Shown in pieces: positions 11,561-22,325 of a stretch of DNA of 64,000 nt; within the stretch, counting starts at the first letter, position 1, and every line of letters begins with the position of its first letter. The notes below the pieces were generated by a model that was not told the DNA's origin, did not search any database, and saw only the letters and a program-made list of their open reading frames with translations. Source of the stretch: Beroe forskalii (taxonomy: Eukaryota > Ctenophora > Nuda > Beroida > Beroidae); assembly GCA_011033025.1 (NCBI GenBank), contig WFMF01000153.1, positions 248,001 to 312,000 on the forward strand. Direction: 5' to 3'. Both the position numbers and the translations under genes were made by a program.

Positions 11561-12490
11561 TAACAATATCACAAAGCAATGGCTCGACAGAGGAAGTGAA
11601 ATAGAGTAATAATCAATTGAGTCATGCCTACAAGGCATCATTAAGAAATAACAAACAGTTGAGTTAATCCCAGCTACTCACAATCACATTAAGGCATGAT
11701 AAAGTGATATCTCAATTGATGGTGGGAGAGGGCAAACTAATATGCATATTCTCATATTAGCAAGCAGCAAGGAAACATGTTACTTATCACAATATAACTT
11801 AGTAACTATTTAACAGAGCAATTTATTTTTTAAACATTTGGGTTGGTGCAAGTAAGATATCACAAATAATAACAGGATAAAACAGTTGAATGAAAGTCAT
11901 GAGGGTTGAATTAATCAAAGCTACTCATAACTCACACATGGCAGATAAAATTAAATCTCAAATGATGGTAGGTAAGAAAAGAGTAAACTGATATTGTTAG
12001 CATGAAACACATTAATGCAATTTAATGTTTAAAAGTTTGAACATGGCTCGACAGAGGAAGTGTAATAATTTGGGTAGTACCTACATAGAAGGCATCAAGA
12101 AATGTTACACATATCACAGCAATAAAACTGCCAGATGGCAATGAAAGTAAGGGTTGACTTCATGTCAGTTAGCTGATCATAAAACGATGATATCTCGATT
12201 GATGACAGGTATTAATAAGGAAAGAGCAAGCTGATATTGATAGCATGAACTCATGAAAACATGAACTATTTATCACAAAGTCACAATAGGAATATCACAA
12301 AGCAATTTAATGCTTTAAGTTGAATATTAAAACACTGTAAATATGGCTCGACAAGGAAGCATTATAATTTGGGTTAGGCATCAACATACATACAAGATAT
12401 ATCACAATTATTTAATAATTGCAGGATAGAACTGTCGAATGAAAGTAAGAGTTGAATTAATCCCAGCTACTCGACCACCCATAGCATAAA
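11560..12490. repeat. Diverged tandem repeat, about 240-300 bp period
   Basis: Units share GATATCTCAATTGATG (11709, variant 11951, 12190) and ATGGCTCGACAGAGGAAGTG (11580, 12043, variant 12345). The array resumes at 14894-15030 on the far side of the elements inserted at 12491-14893, which shows those are younger. Confidence 0.75.
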
Positions 12491-12840
12491 TGACATGATA
12501 AAGGGGGGGGGGGTTTCACTGTCCCAATTGTCCCAAACTCAAGAAAAAGTGGATTGGGACAGGGACAATTGGGACAAATGGGACATTTGGGACAAATGGG
12601 ACAATTGGGACAAATGGGACAGAGAAAATGGAACAAATGGGACTCAAAAAAGTGAATTCGGACTGGGACAATTGGGACATTTGGGACAAATGGGACAATT
12701 GGGACAAATGGGACAGAGAAAATGGAACAAATGGGACTCAAAAAAGTGAATACGGACTGGGACAAATGGGACATTTGGGACAAATGGGACATTTGGGACA
12801 ATTGGGACAAAAGTGATAGAGACAACTGGGGCTCAAATAA

Positions 12841-14610
12841 GGCATAATAGGCCGCGAACTTTAGTTCGCCGCGAACCCGGGCGAACTCAGGCGAACCCGC
12901 GCGGAGTTCGCGCGGGTTCGCAAGCGTTCGCCGACAGTTCGCCAATTTTTTTCCTTGGCGAACTCCGCTGAAGTTCGCCGAGAGTTCGCCAGACGTTCGC
13001 CGAACTCCGGGCGAACTCGAGCGAACTCAGGCGAACCCGCGCGGAGTTCGCCGCAAACTGGCGAACTAGTTCGCCGCGAACTTGTTCGCAGCGAACTTAA
13101 AATTTTTGGTTGGCGAACGATTGTTCGCCGGCGGACAATCGTTCGCGGCGAACTAGTTCGTGGCGAACAAGTTCGCGGCGGACTAGTTCGCCGCGAACTA
13201 GTTCGCCAAGAACTAGTTTTTCTAAGTTCGCGGCGAACTAGTTCGCGGCGAACTTCATTATTCATTTTGTGCTGCGAACTTGTTTGTCATCAACTATAAG
13301 TTATAACAATTCCGCTGCAAACTGCCAAACTAGTTCACCTCGAACGATTGTTCGCAAACCCTAACCCGAATCCAAACCCAGACCCTAACCCAAACCCTAA
13401 CCCAAACCCTAACCCAAACCCTAACCCAAACCCTAACCCAAACCCTAACCCAAACCCTAACCCAAACCCTAACCCAAACCCAAACCCTAACCCAAACCCT
13501 AACCCAAACCCTAACCCAAACCCTAACCCTAACCCAAACCCTAACCCAAACCCTAACCCAAACCCTAACCCAAACCCTAACCCCTAACCCAAACCCTAAC
13601 CCAAACCCCAACCCAAACCCTAACCCAAACCCTAACCCAAACCCTAACCCAAACCCTAACCCAAACCCTAACCCAAACCCTAACCCAAACCCCTAACCCA
13701 AACCCTAACCCAAACCCTAACCCAAACCCTAACCCAAACCCTAACCCAAACCCTAACCCAAACCCAAACCCAAACCCAAACCCTAACCCAAACCCTAACC
13801 CAAACCCTAACCCAAACCCTAACCCTAACCCAAACCCTAAGGGGCCATCCATAAAGGACGTCCGCAATGAGGGGGGAGGGGGAGTCTGGCCAATGCGGAT
13901 GTTTGCGGACATAGGGGGAGGGGGTGTTTGGTCAAATGCGGACGTCCGCAATTTTTGGTCGATTTGACGGTTATTTCACAAGAAAATCGTGAAATTTCGG
14001 GCCCAGAATGATGACTCAAAAGATTTTAAAGAAAAGTGCGGACGTCCTGGGGGGAGGGAGGGGTTTCTGAAATGCGGACGTTTGCGGACAAGGGGGAGGG
14101 AGGGGTCTAAAATGCTCGAAATTTTGCGGACGTCCTTTTTAGTTTATGGATGGCCCCTAACCCAAACCCTAACCGAAGGCGAAGGGGTCAGACAACGTCG
14201 GACAAAAGTTCGCCGCGAACTAGTTCGCCGCGAACTTAGAAAAAAGTAGTTCGCGGCGAACTAGTCCGCCGCGAACTAGTTCGCTGCGAACAAGTTCGCC
14301 GCGAACGAGTCCGCCGCGAACTCCAAAAAATCGTTCGCCAACCAAAAATTTTAAGTTCGCTGCGAACTAGTTCGCGGCGAACTAGTTCGCCAGTTTGCGG
14401 CGAACTCCGCGCGGGTTCGCCTGAGTTCGCTCGAGTTCGCCCGGAGTTCGGCGAACGTCTGGCGAACTTTCGGCGAACTTCAGCGGAGTTCGCAAAGGAA
14501 AAAAATTGGCGAACTGTCGGCGAACGCTGGCGAACTCGCGCGGAGTTCGCGCGGGTTCGCCTGAGTTCGCCCGGGTTCGCGGCGAACTAAAGTTCGCGGC
14601 CTATTATGCC
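12841..14610. mobile_element. hAT-like non-autonomous element with telomere-like core, copy 2
   Basis: 1770 bp, same family as 9322-10929 but inverted in its core. Ends GGCATAATAGGCCGCGAAC and reverse complement, with an exact 8-bp target duplication TCAAATAA (12833-12840 and 14611-14618). The core has (CCCTAACCCAAA)n at about 13360-13842 and the GGCCATCCAT foldback module at about 13843-14157. Two copies with different exact target duplications show real, fairly recent transposition. Confidence 0.88.
13360..13842 (-). repeat. Telomere-like minisatellite, minus orientation
   Basis: About 40 copies of CCCTAACCCAAA with occasional CCCTAACCCTAA variants. The long Asn-Pro and Val-Trp-Val-Arg frames over it are artefacts of the repeat. 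Confidence 0.9.
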
Positions 14611-15184
14611 TCAAATAATTGTGTTTTTGAGTGGGAGTTTAGTGTTTTTGTCTTACAGCTTGTTACATAGCAGCACACAACGAAAACTTGTACTTATTAG
14701 CACAGTAGTATGATAGAAAAACATTGATCAATGTAAAAATGATAGATGACTGATTTGTCCAACTTTTTGTTTGTCCCAATTGTCCCAAATGTCCCAGTTG
14801 TCCCAATTGTCCCAAAAACCAGTCCCAAACTCAAAAAAAAAGTAAATTGGGACAGGGACAATTGGGACAATTGGGACAGTGAAACTCCCCCCGATAAAAT
14901 GATATCTCGATTGATGACAGGCTAGGTAATAGGAAGTAAGGAAAGAGCAAACTGATATCGATATGATGATAACATGTTTTTCACAAAGCAATTTAATGTT
15001 TAGCTTTTAAACATGGCTCGACAGCAGACAGAGGGACTGGGAGCAATACACTGCACAATACACAGCACAATACACTGCACAATACATAACATTAGTTTAC
15101 ACTCAAGCTCAAGCTTATCCAGTGCCGAAGAATTGGCGGTTTCGCAGGGTTTTTTACTGAATCGGACTCGCAGTGCGCGGCGTT

Positions 15185-15535
15185 TCGGACATTTGGCACC
15201 AGTCTAGACTGGTGCCAAATGTCCTAACTGTTCGCCAGAAATAGAGCCCTGGTTTGGAGCAAGGCGCGGCGCGCGCGTAAAACTAGGGATCTGGTTAGAG
15301 CAAGCCACGACTTTTAAATAAATTTAAAATTTTAAATAATGGGTCTGTCGTCGTCAGACAAATATGGCATAGGTGTTTGTACGCGCCGCGCAACGCAAAC
15401 AGGGGTATACGTTGCTAAACACGTATACCCCTGTTTGCGTTCATGCGCGGCGCGCTTCCTTAGAACAGTGTGTCCCACTGTCCCGTAGGGAACTGTTGCT
15501 CTAACCAGATCCCTAGTTTTACGCGCGCGCGCGTC
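15185..15535. repeat. GC-rich nested palindromes
   Basis: Three stacked structures: a perfect 38-bp palindrome centred on CTAG near 15207 (GGACATTTGGCACCAGT arms); arms GCGTAAAACTAGGGATCTGG (about 15273) and reverse complement (about 15505-15525); and between them CGCAAACAGGGGTATACGT with its reverse complement (about 15400-15440). It resembles a TIR element with an inner hairpin, rich in GCGCGC. Confidence 0.75.
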
Positions 15536-16111
15536 ATTTCGCTACACCCCTGGTTAGGGGAAAGGGAAGTGCGTTACTACTTACTCCATGTTACGGAGTC
15601 TTACTGCTTATTGAGTTATTTTGCACGCGAGAGTGTCGACGGACGTTGCCCGTCTATTTCCTCTGACATGGGGTTGATCAAAGGCGCAAAGTGACGTCCA
15701 AATGTGGAACATTGCGCCGCGCGCGCGAGGGTAGGGTAACATCCTACGAGCGAGAGTGCGCCTCTTCAGAGAGAGAGAGGCTTTGTCTCTTTTTTAACAA
15801 AAAGTGCGCGCGAGCGCCGCGCAGCGCAAACAAAAAGGGACATGTAACATGTGGTTTGTTAGGCCATGCGCTGACGCAAGCTGTGCAGCGGCTTGCGTCA
15901 GCTCGGCGCGCTCGCTCGGAAGGGTCTATCAACGATAGATGCAACATGTGGTAAAGAAGTGCGTGGCGCGTACACACACCTATGCGGGCTTAGGAACACG
16001 ACTCTGCAAGTCTGAAGTCGTAGAGCGCGCAAGGGGGCCAAACAACGCCTGACGGTATGTCTCCCATGTAAACGGGGCTGATTGACGTCACAAATTTGAA
16101 CGTCAATTTTT

Positions 16112-16596
16112 CTGTCCCAGAAGGATAAGTTATTTTTCTTTTTCAAAAATAAAAATAACTTATCCTACTGGTACACGTGTGTGTACCAGAAGGATAAGTT
16201 ATTTTTTATTTTTGAAAAAGAAAAAATAACTTATCCTTCTGGTACACGTGTGTGTACCAGAAGGATAAGTTATTTTTATTTTTGAAAAAGAAAAATAACT
16301 TATCCTTCTGGTATTGTCAAAATTACCAGAAGGATAAGTTATTTTTATTTTTGAAAAGAAAAATAACTTATCCTTCTGGTACACGTGTGTGTACCAGAAG
16401 GATAAGTTATTTTTTATTTTTGAAAAAGAAAAAATAACTTATCCTTCTGGTACACGTGTGTGTACCAGAAGGATAAGTTATTTTTTCTTTTTCAAAAATA
16501 GAAAATAACTTATCCTTCTGGTACACACACGTGTACCAGAAGGATAAGTTATTTCTATTTTTTAAAAAAGGAGTAATAACTTATCCTTCTGGTACA
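16112..16596. repeat. Array of seven near-perfect hairpins
   Basis: Each roughly 54-58-bp unit is a palindrome ACCAGAAGGATAAGTTATTT...AAATAACTTATCCTTCTGGT with an A/T centre; units are joined by ACACGTGTGTGT-like spacers. Starts near 16117, 16187, 16254, 16325, 16392, 16460 and 16529. Centres vary slightly and arms are conserved. Confidence 0.9.
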
Positions 16597-16821
16597 CCGT
16601 AGCTAGGGATGGGAGAAATCCATCTACTCACTGGCGCATGAGCCAGTATGTATGTTTTGGAAATAATGAGGTACTGATGAGGTTGTATGTATGTAGGTTT
16701 GCAAAATGATGAGCTCATCACTTACGGGTGAAATTTTGACATCAACCACTCCTTGTAAAATAAGTGCATTCGCTTATTTGGACTTGGAGAGGATTTGGAA
16801 ATGGAAAGGTGGAAAGGATGG

Positions 16822-17177
16822 CAAATGACCACATTGCAAAATCGCCGACTCGGCGCCGATCAGCGCTGATCAGCGCCGGCTAGGCGCCGACGGCGCCGAT
16901 CTGCCCCGATCGGCGCTGATCAGCGCCGATTAAAACACCTGTATGACGGAAGCTGCCTGGTGCATTTTATTTCAGATTTTCCCATGATTTTCCCACATGC
17001 GCTGATCGGCGCCGATCAGCGCCGACGAAAAATAATTAATTTTTCGATTCTTAATGCAGTTTTCATATCGGCGCTGATCAGCGCCGACGACCGCCGATGA
17101 AAAGTTGCCGATTTCCCATCGGAGCCGGACCGGCGCCATTCGGCGCCGAGTCGGCGATTTTGCAATGTGGTCATTTG
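16822..17177. mobile_element. MITE with long TIRs and GGCGCCGATCAGCGC repeats
   Basis: About 356 bp with 39-bp inverted ends (GGCAAATGACCACATTGCAA ... reverse complement). Flanks GAAAGGAT and AAAAGGAT could be an 8-bp target duplication with one change. The interior is a GC-rich GCCGATCAGCGCC repeat. Confidence 0.75.
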
Positions 17178-17814
17178 CCAAAAGGATGAGAACCAAATGA
17201 GAACAGGGTGAAAGGTTTAAAGGTGATAAATGACTCCAAATGCCAAAACTTGTTCAGGGTTGTAGAGGGCATTGAGGAGATAAGTTTTTGCGACTTTCTG
17301 ACTTTGGACTTTGGGGGTTGCGGGGCCACGCCCATTTTAAGTAAAATTGAGTAAATGACTCAAAATCAGTTGGAACGTGTTTATATAGTCCCTAGGAGTG
17401 TCCATACAAATTTTTCGCCCGATGGGCAATTCATAACAGTCACAATGGGCCTTTCCTGCTTTCCATAGTAAATTTTCATAGTGAAAAGAATGGGAACCAA
17501 ATGAGAACAGGGAGAACTCAATTTACTTGCGTTAAAATCAGTAAGAACACATATTAACCCATTAAGATAAAGGCTAGAAGAGGACTCTTTAATTCAAAAT
17601 TAACAACATCTACAAAGTTAGATAATTGATCTTGAATTGCAGTAGTGACGTCACTCCAGCCCTTCATATTGAATGAGTGACGTAACAGAAATCTTTAAAT
17701 GATTAGATGAGGTTGGGATATTTATATATCTTTTCTAAATGATGAGGTAGTGATGAGGTTGTATGTATGTACGTTCAAAAAAGGCCGATTTTTGATGAGC
17801 TCATTTCTGGATGG

Positions 17815-17916
17815 CCCTAGGACTCCTGGGTACTCCCGTAGGACTCCTGGGTACTCCCATCGAATTCCTGGGGTACTCCCGTAGGACTCCCAGGGTACTC
17901 ACGTCGGACTCCCGGG
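17815..17916. repeat. Minisatellite that received the gypsy element (left part)
   Basis: Units of GGACTCCTGGGTACTCCCGTA, about 21 bp. The same repeat resumes at 33019-33110 after the LTR element, with CGGG at both junctions as a 4-bp target duplication. Confidence 0.8.
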
Positions 17917-18488
17917 TGTTATGGTCCTACTTTTAGTATAGTGGAGAAGATAAACCAGAGATCTAACTTTTTCAAATAGTAAAATATAAGAAGTGAAATC
18001 AAGTAGCCCGAACGCCCCCTTTCCTATCCTCTTGCGGTCACGATAATCCGTGCGCGTCTCTGTCTGATTGGCTCTTTCCTAAGCCCACGTGATCTCCTTA
18101 GACAGGACAATGCATGTAGCCGTGCTAGCGTGTAGAATGTCTCGATAGAGGTGTATCAATAGATTCATTGAACTATTGCTGAATCGAACAGCAACACACC
18201 CGGTATCTCAAGACAGTAGACACGATATCTCAAGATAGGTTGTATCAAGACACGCTTCTTGCCAACTTTCCAAGTTGCAAGTTAGGCAGTGTAACAAGGA
18301 GACTTGCTATAAACAAGTGCATTACACGGCTATAAGGATCTTGCTTGATGAGCAAAATCACACCTGTGCTAGAGGAAGATCAACGTACGCAAATTTCATA
18401 ATATTTGAAATTTGGGCTATAACAGCAAGGTACGTCAACGTGTTATAGTGACTTACTGAAAGGTGACCGATGAAACGGTACCCTAACA
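17917..18488 (-). repeat. 3' LTR of gypsy element
   Basis: 572 bp starting TGTTA and ending TAACA, identical by eye to 32447-33018. As the coding strand is minus, this is the downstream LTR. Confidence 0.95.
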
Positions 18489-18506
18489 CATCTCCCCCCA
18501 CAAAAT
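18489..18506 (-). other. Polypurine tract
   Basis: Read on the minus strand, TGTGGGGGGAGATG lies directly before the 3' LTR, the expected place for the plus-strand primer of an LTR element. Confidence 0.8.
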
Positions 18507-19250
18507 TAAATAATTTGAAAAATTATTTAATAACTTGGATCATTCTTATGACACATGAATAGTGTCATATATAGTTCGTTTGTCGTGGATACGACGGTAG
18601 TTTCTAGAGACTGAGAGGCAATGGAAATACGCAGATTTCGTTTATTACGACCATCGAAATTAATGAGCTTTCAATAGGTAAGGAGTACCATTACATCTCT
18701 CAAAAAACAGTCAAAATTTGACATAAATCACAATACTGACGCACAGAATTCACTCATTAGACTCATTAAGGACGTAAACACGTCAAACTAAAATTTCAGA
18801 ATAAGTATGAGAAAACTAATATTTCTATTAGTTGAAACTTGGCAGACAAAATTTAAATATTCAGCTCAAAATTCTCATAATTTTAATTAAATACGGATAA
18901 ATATGAGGGCACAATTCAAAAATAAAATACCAAAGCAAATTCTTAAGTTTGTAAACATGAAGCAGAATATTCGAATTCTATTATGATCCATATGCTCATA
19001 TGTAAAGTCATATATAACTATATAGCAGTCAATAAAGTCAGAAAACACATGAACGATATTAGATGCAAACCTAATATAGTCGCTAAAAGTAAACCTATAT
19101 AGAATCATTTTATCACGTTTACGTTGACACGTTTACGTTGACACGTCATCATCTATATAGTACGCTAAGAGTTTCACACACATATATATGATTAGCGATA
19201 AGTAATAGTATACATATAATATATATCATTTTAGATCATTAATCATGCAG
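18507..19250. other. Untranslated 3' region of gypsy element
   Basis: AT-rich, no ORF over about 75 codons, no recognised motif. Lies between the fourth ORF and the polypurine tract. Confidence 0.5.
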
Positions 19251-21248
19251 TCAGGATAAGTCCGTTCGGAAATTGGCCAGGTGGGTAACACATGAGAGTG
19301 TTAACTTAAATTCGATGAGGATATCCTTTTTCCAGTATGATAAATCGTCATTGACAGCTATCATTTCCTGGACGAGGTTTTCCAAGTCTGTGATAGGGTT
19401 CACAAAACTACGCAACTTAGCACGAAGCTGCTTTGTTGCATCAGACCTGATAGTCTGATGCTTAATTCCAAGATCCAACGAGTGGGACCGGCCACTCAAC
19501 CAATCCACAATGTTGTGGATGGTGTTGGTCATGAGGAGGTTAGCGTTGAGCTTAACTTCTTTGAGAATGATTTGAAAATCATTTAGTGTTCCAGCTGGCC
19601 TGCTAAGACACCTGTGGAGGAGGGTTTTGAGATCGTTACGAAAATCAATTTCGTAACCTCTCGGAATGAGAGAAAGAGAGAATATCTTGTTCTCAACCTG
19701 GTATCGTGCTGGGGCTGTCCGGCAGCCACTGTGCAACTCCAGAAATTCATCAAGATTCAGATCTTGAAAGCCTAATTTCGGAGTTGCTTTAGAGAGTTCC
19801 GGAAGGGCCTCGATTTGTTCTGTGATCCTCAGGACAGCGGCCGCACGTGCCTGCTGTTGATTCTCCGCAACTCTTCGTTGCCCTGCCGAAACTCTCTCGT
19901 CTCTTTGACGAGGAGTTTCAGTCCTCGTCGATCCTGTATGTGGCACACCCGAAGGCCTGCTTCGGTTATCATACTCATGGTGAGTATGACTGCTGCTGCC
20001 TCTGTCCAGACGAGTGGATGAAGTGGAAGGCCTGCTTCGGTTGTTGCTTTGAGTCTGGCCGTTTTCTCTGTCCAGACGAGTGGATGAAGTGGAAGGCCTG
20101 CTTCGGTTGTTGCTTTGAGTCTGGCCGTTTTCTCTGTCCAGACGAGTGGATGAAGTGGAAGGCCTGCTTCGGTTGTTGCTTTGAGTCTGGCCGTTGTCTC
20201 TGGCCATACGAGTGGATGAAGTGGAAGGCCTGCTTAGCGTGATGACTCTGCTGATTGGAGTAGGAGGATAGTTTGAAATATGATTATGAGTACTTTCTGC
20301 GTCATGATTAAATTGTACTGCTTGCGTCGGCGAAGTTGCACGTGAGGAATTAAACTTGTAGTTTTGCATTAAGGCTCTACGCTTTAACTCCATTATTGAA
20401 TTTGAAGCACCATTCTCGACCTCTCTGAGTGGAGAATCAGAAGCGGAATCATCTGAGTCAGAGCTACAGCTGCTTGAGGAGTTGCTATCAGTAGAGCTAC
20501 TGGCACTGCCACTAGACTTGGAGCTGCAAGCTGATGTGGGGTTTAGTCTAGTCTTTTTAGACGCAGGTTGAATATCACTTGGAGTATCAGGAAGTTGCGG
20601 GCTGGGGATTTGTGATCCTTTAGAAGCGTTGTGATGATGCGAGTAACGTACGTCATTGGATTTAAAGTTATGATGGTCAACATCATTACTTTGAATGGCT
20701 GCTGCTGCATTGTCCCGAAAGTGCTGCACACTTTCGATAGAGATAGCGTATGCAAGGATTGACTTCATGCGTATGAGCAATTTGCTTGTTTTATAGAAAG
20801 AACCTGACAATTCTTCTATTTGTATCAGATAGGATTTCATCTGCTCAACAGATGTCATATCGAGGTCAATTAAATCCTGAGGCTTATATTTCTTTAGGGC
20901 TTCTAGCATGTCCAAGAGAGGATCCTTGGTGACCGTGCTGTCTGGAAAGTTGAGCAAAGACAATTCTTCCATACTGGAAGTAACACAGGTAATTACTGCT
21001 TCCTCCTTAAAGGGGGTGTCAAGGTTGTGAGGGTCAACCTCATCTTCCTGTTTGTCATTGTTCGTGGTGCTGTTGGGATTGATCTCACAATCCTCTTGCA
21101 TTACATTTTCTTCTGCTGGATGTTTACGAGGCTCGACCTCCTTTTCACGATGCAGGTCAACAGGAGGATCAACCACCATGTTTATATCGTTTGATTCTGA
21201 GATTTGGGGAGACGTTTCATAGATGGGATCAGGCGTGGATGATTGCAT
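19251..21248 (-). CDS. Unrecognised 665-aa ORF of the gypsy element
   Basis: Intact ORF from ATG at 21248, downstream of env, on the element's coding strand. I do not recognise a family. The N-terminal third is acidic. A Ser-rich tract (SSSTDSNSSSSCSSDSDDS) follows. The middle has four near-identical repeats of about 22 residues around RPSTSSTRLDRENGQTQ, encoded by 66-bp DNA repeats at about 20010-20240. The last 200 residues are of mixed composition and look folded and helical, with no cysteine motif. No signal peptide or membrane span. Position after env suggests expression from a spliced RNA, as for accessory genes of complex retroelements, but no splice site was proven. It could be a regulatory, RNA-binding or captured host protein; the function is unknown. 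Confidence 0.7.
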   Translation of the reverse strand: MQSSTPDPIYETSPQISESNDINMVVDPPVDLHREKEVEPRKHPAEENVMQEDCEINPNSTTNNDKQEDEVDPHNLDTPFKEEAVITCVTSSMEELSLLNFPDSTVTKDPLLDMLEALKKYKPQDLIDLDMTSVEQMKSYLIQIEELSGSFYKTSKLLIRMKSILAYAISIESVQHFRDNAAAAIQSNDVDHHNFKSNDVRYSHHHNASKGSQIPSPQLPDTPSDIQPASKKTRLNPTSACSSKSSGSASSSTDSNSSSSCSSDSDDSASDSPLREVENGASNSIMELKRRALMQNYKFNSSRATSPTQAVQFNHDAESTHNHISNYPPTPISRVITLSRPSTSSTRMARDNGQTQSNNRSRPSTSSTRLDRENGQTQSNNRSRPSTSSTRLDRENGQTQSNNRSRPSTSSTRLDRGSSSHTHHEYDNRSRPSGVPHTGSTRTETPRQRDERVSAGQRRVAENQQQARAAAVLRITEQIEALPELSKATPKLGFQDLNLDEFLELHSGCRTAPARYQVENKIFSLSLIPRGYEIDFRNDLKTLLHRCLSRPAGTLNDFQIILKEVKLNANLLMTNTIHNIVDWLSGRSHSLDLGIKHQTIRSDATKQLRAKLRSFVNPITDLENLVQEMIAVNDDLSYWKKDILIEFKLTLSCVTHLANFRTDLS

Positions 21249-21330
21249 ACTGCTTATACTGCTGGAGGCAGCTGCAGGAGTGTCGGGGGGTACGCTATCT
21301 ACCTTATTACAGGAAATTAAGTTTACATAT

Positions 21331-21364
21331 AATTAAGCCCTAAGGTCTCAAAAAGGGCTTAATT
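21331..21364. promoter_or_regulatory. RNA hairpin candidate 1 (AATTAAGCCCT stem)
   Basis: Perfect 11-bp stem AATTAAGCCCT / AGGGCTTAATT with a 12-nt loop, between env and the fourth ORF. A second copy lies at 21997-22031. Could be an RNA structure or a small repeat end. Confidence 0.55.
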
Positions 21365-21996
21365 TCATGCACCTTAATGAGATGTATTCTTAATTTCATG
21401 AGGACTAATCTTTCAAGCAAATTTGAACATAATAAGTTCGAAAACATTGATTTTTTTCAATTATTTATTATTCAGTATTGATTAAGCTTTTAATTGATGC
21501 CGAATGGAAAGCCACTGGTATTGCCAAGACCAATAATGCAATAGACACATCTTGGAGCTCACTTCTTGACACTCCATCATACTTTCAAACCTTCATACCT
21601 GAATTTACATAGCGTCCAATGTTTTCAAGAATCAAGGCCATTATGATAATCAGCTATTGTGGTGTTTTGTGGAAACATATTCGATCATTAATTTGATGTA
21701 ACTGATAAGATTCTCATGATGCTGTGATAATCTATTCTATAGGTTATTTTTTCATTGTAATCATCGTCTCTGAAAATTCCCCAATTGTAATTAATTGTGT
21801 TAAGTGGTAATTGGAGAGTAATTTAAACTATCAAAGTGTCAAATAAAGCCAAAAATTTCTAATTCGTAACATGTAAAGTCTTAATTATTTGCATACAAGC
21901 TTACAAGGCTGAAATTTCTATCTCATGAAATTTATATCTCCACAATGATAATTTGGCTGCATGTATTTAAGAATGCATCAAATTAGGCCTACATGT

Positions 21997-22031
21997 AATT
22001 AAGCCCTAGGGCCTCAAAAAAGGGCTTAATT
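21997..22031. promoter_or_regulatory. RNA hairpin candidate 2 (AATTAAGCCCT stem)
   Basis: Same 11-bp stem, 13-nt loop, same orientation and similar flanks (TTTCATG...CTTAATGA) as 21331-21364. The two bracket about 630 bp with no ORF. Confidence 0.55.
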
Positions 22032-22325
22032 TCATGTAGCTTAATGACATGTTGGCTCATTTTTCTGTAGGCGATATTTCCTGTAATAAGGTATATCATT
22101 AGAGGACGTTGCGGTAGGTGTAGTAACGGAAGTCGAAACCCCAATCTTCAGCAGTCTTCGTTTTGCTTGGTTCGCACGATTTTTCTTGCTGACCACTGAA
22201 AGAATAAAATATGTAAAACGTACAATGATTGAAGTCAATGATTGAAGTCAATCATAAAAATCGAATGATTCAAGAATTTGCTTATTGACAGCAGCAATTC
22301 TTGCAATATTAATTGGTAAAGGAAA

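Larger units (their letters stand above)
12491..14893. mobile_element. GGGACAATT-repeat TIR element, interrupted by the hAT-like copy 2
   Basis: Ends are inverted: a G-run then TTTCACTGTCCCAATTGTCCC on the left, and GGGACAATTGGGACAGTGAAA then a C-run on the right, with GATAAA on both flanks as a likely target duplication. The inside is a minisatellite of GGGACAAATGGGACAATT units that reads as Trp-Asp-rich false ORFs. The right part (14755-14893) continues after the inserted element 12841-14610. Confidence 0.75.

Noticed and set aside
12495-12945. Trp-Asp-rich or Ser-Gln-Leu-rich open frames
   Set aside because: Translation of the GGGACAATT minisatellite; no start context or domain.
16112-16596. 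CRISPR-like array
   Set aside because: Regular repeats, but each unit is a palindrome with no unique spacers, and the context is eukaryotic.
22041-22238. 65-aa minus frame with a Lys/Arg-rich patch as a spliced regulatory exon of the gypsy element
   Set aside because: A possible acceptor TTTCAG is present, but no donor or partner exon can be tied to it.
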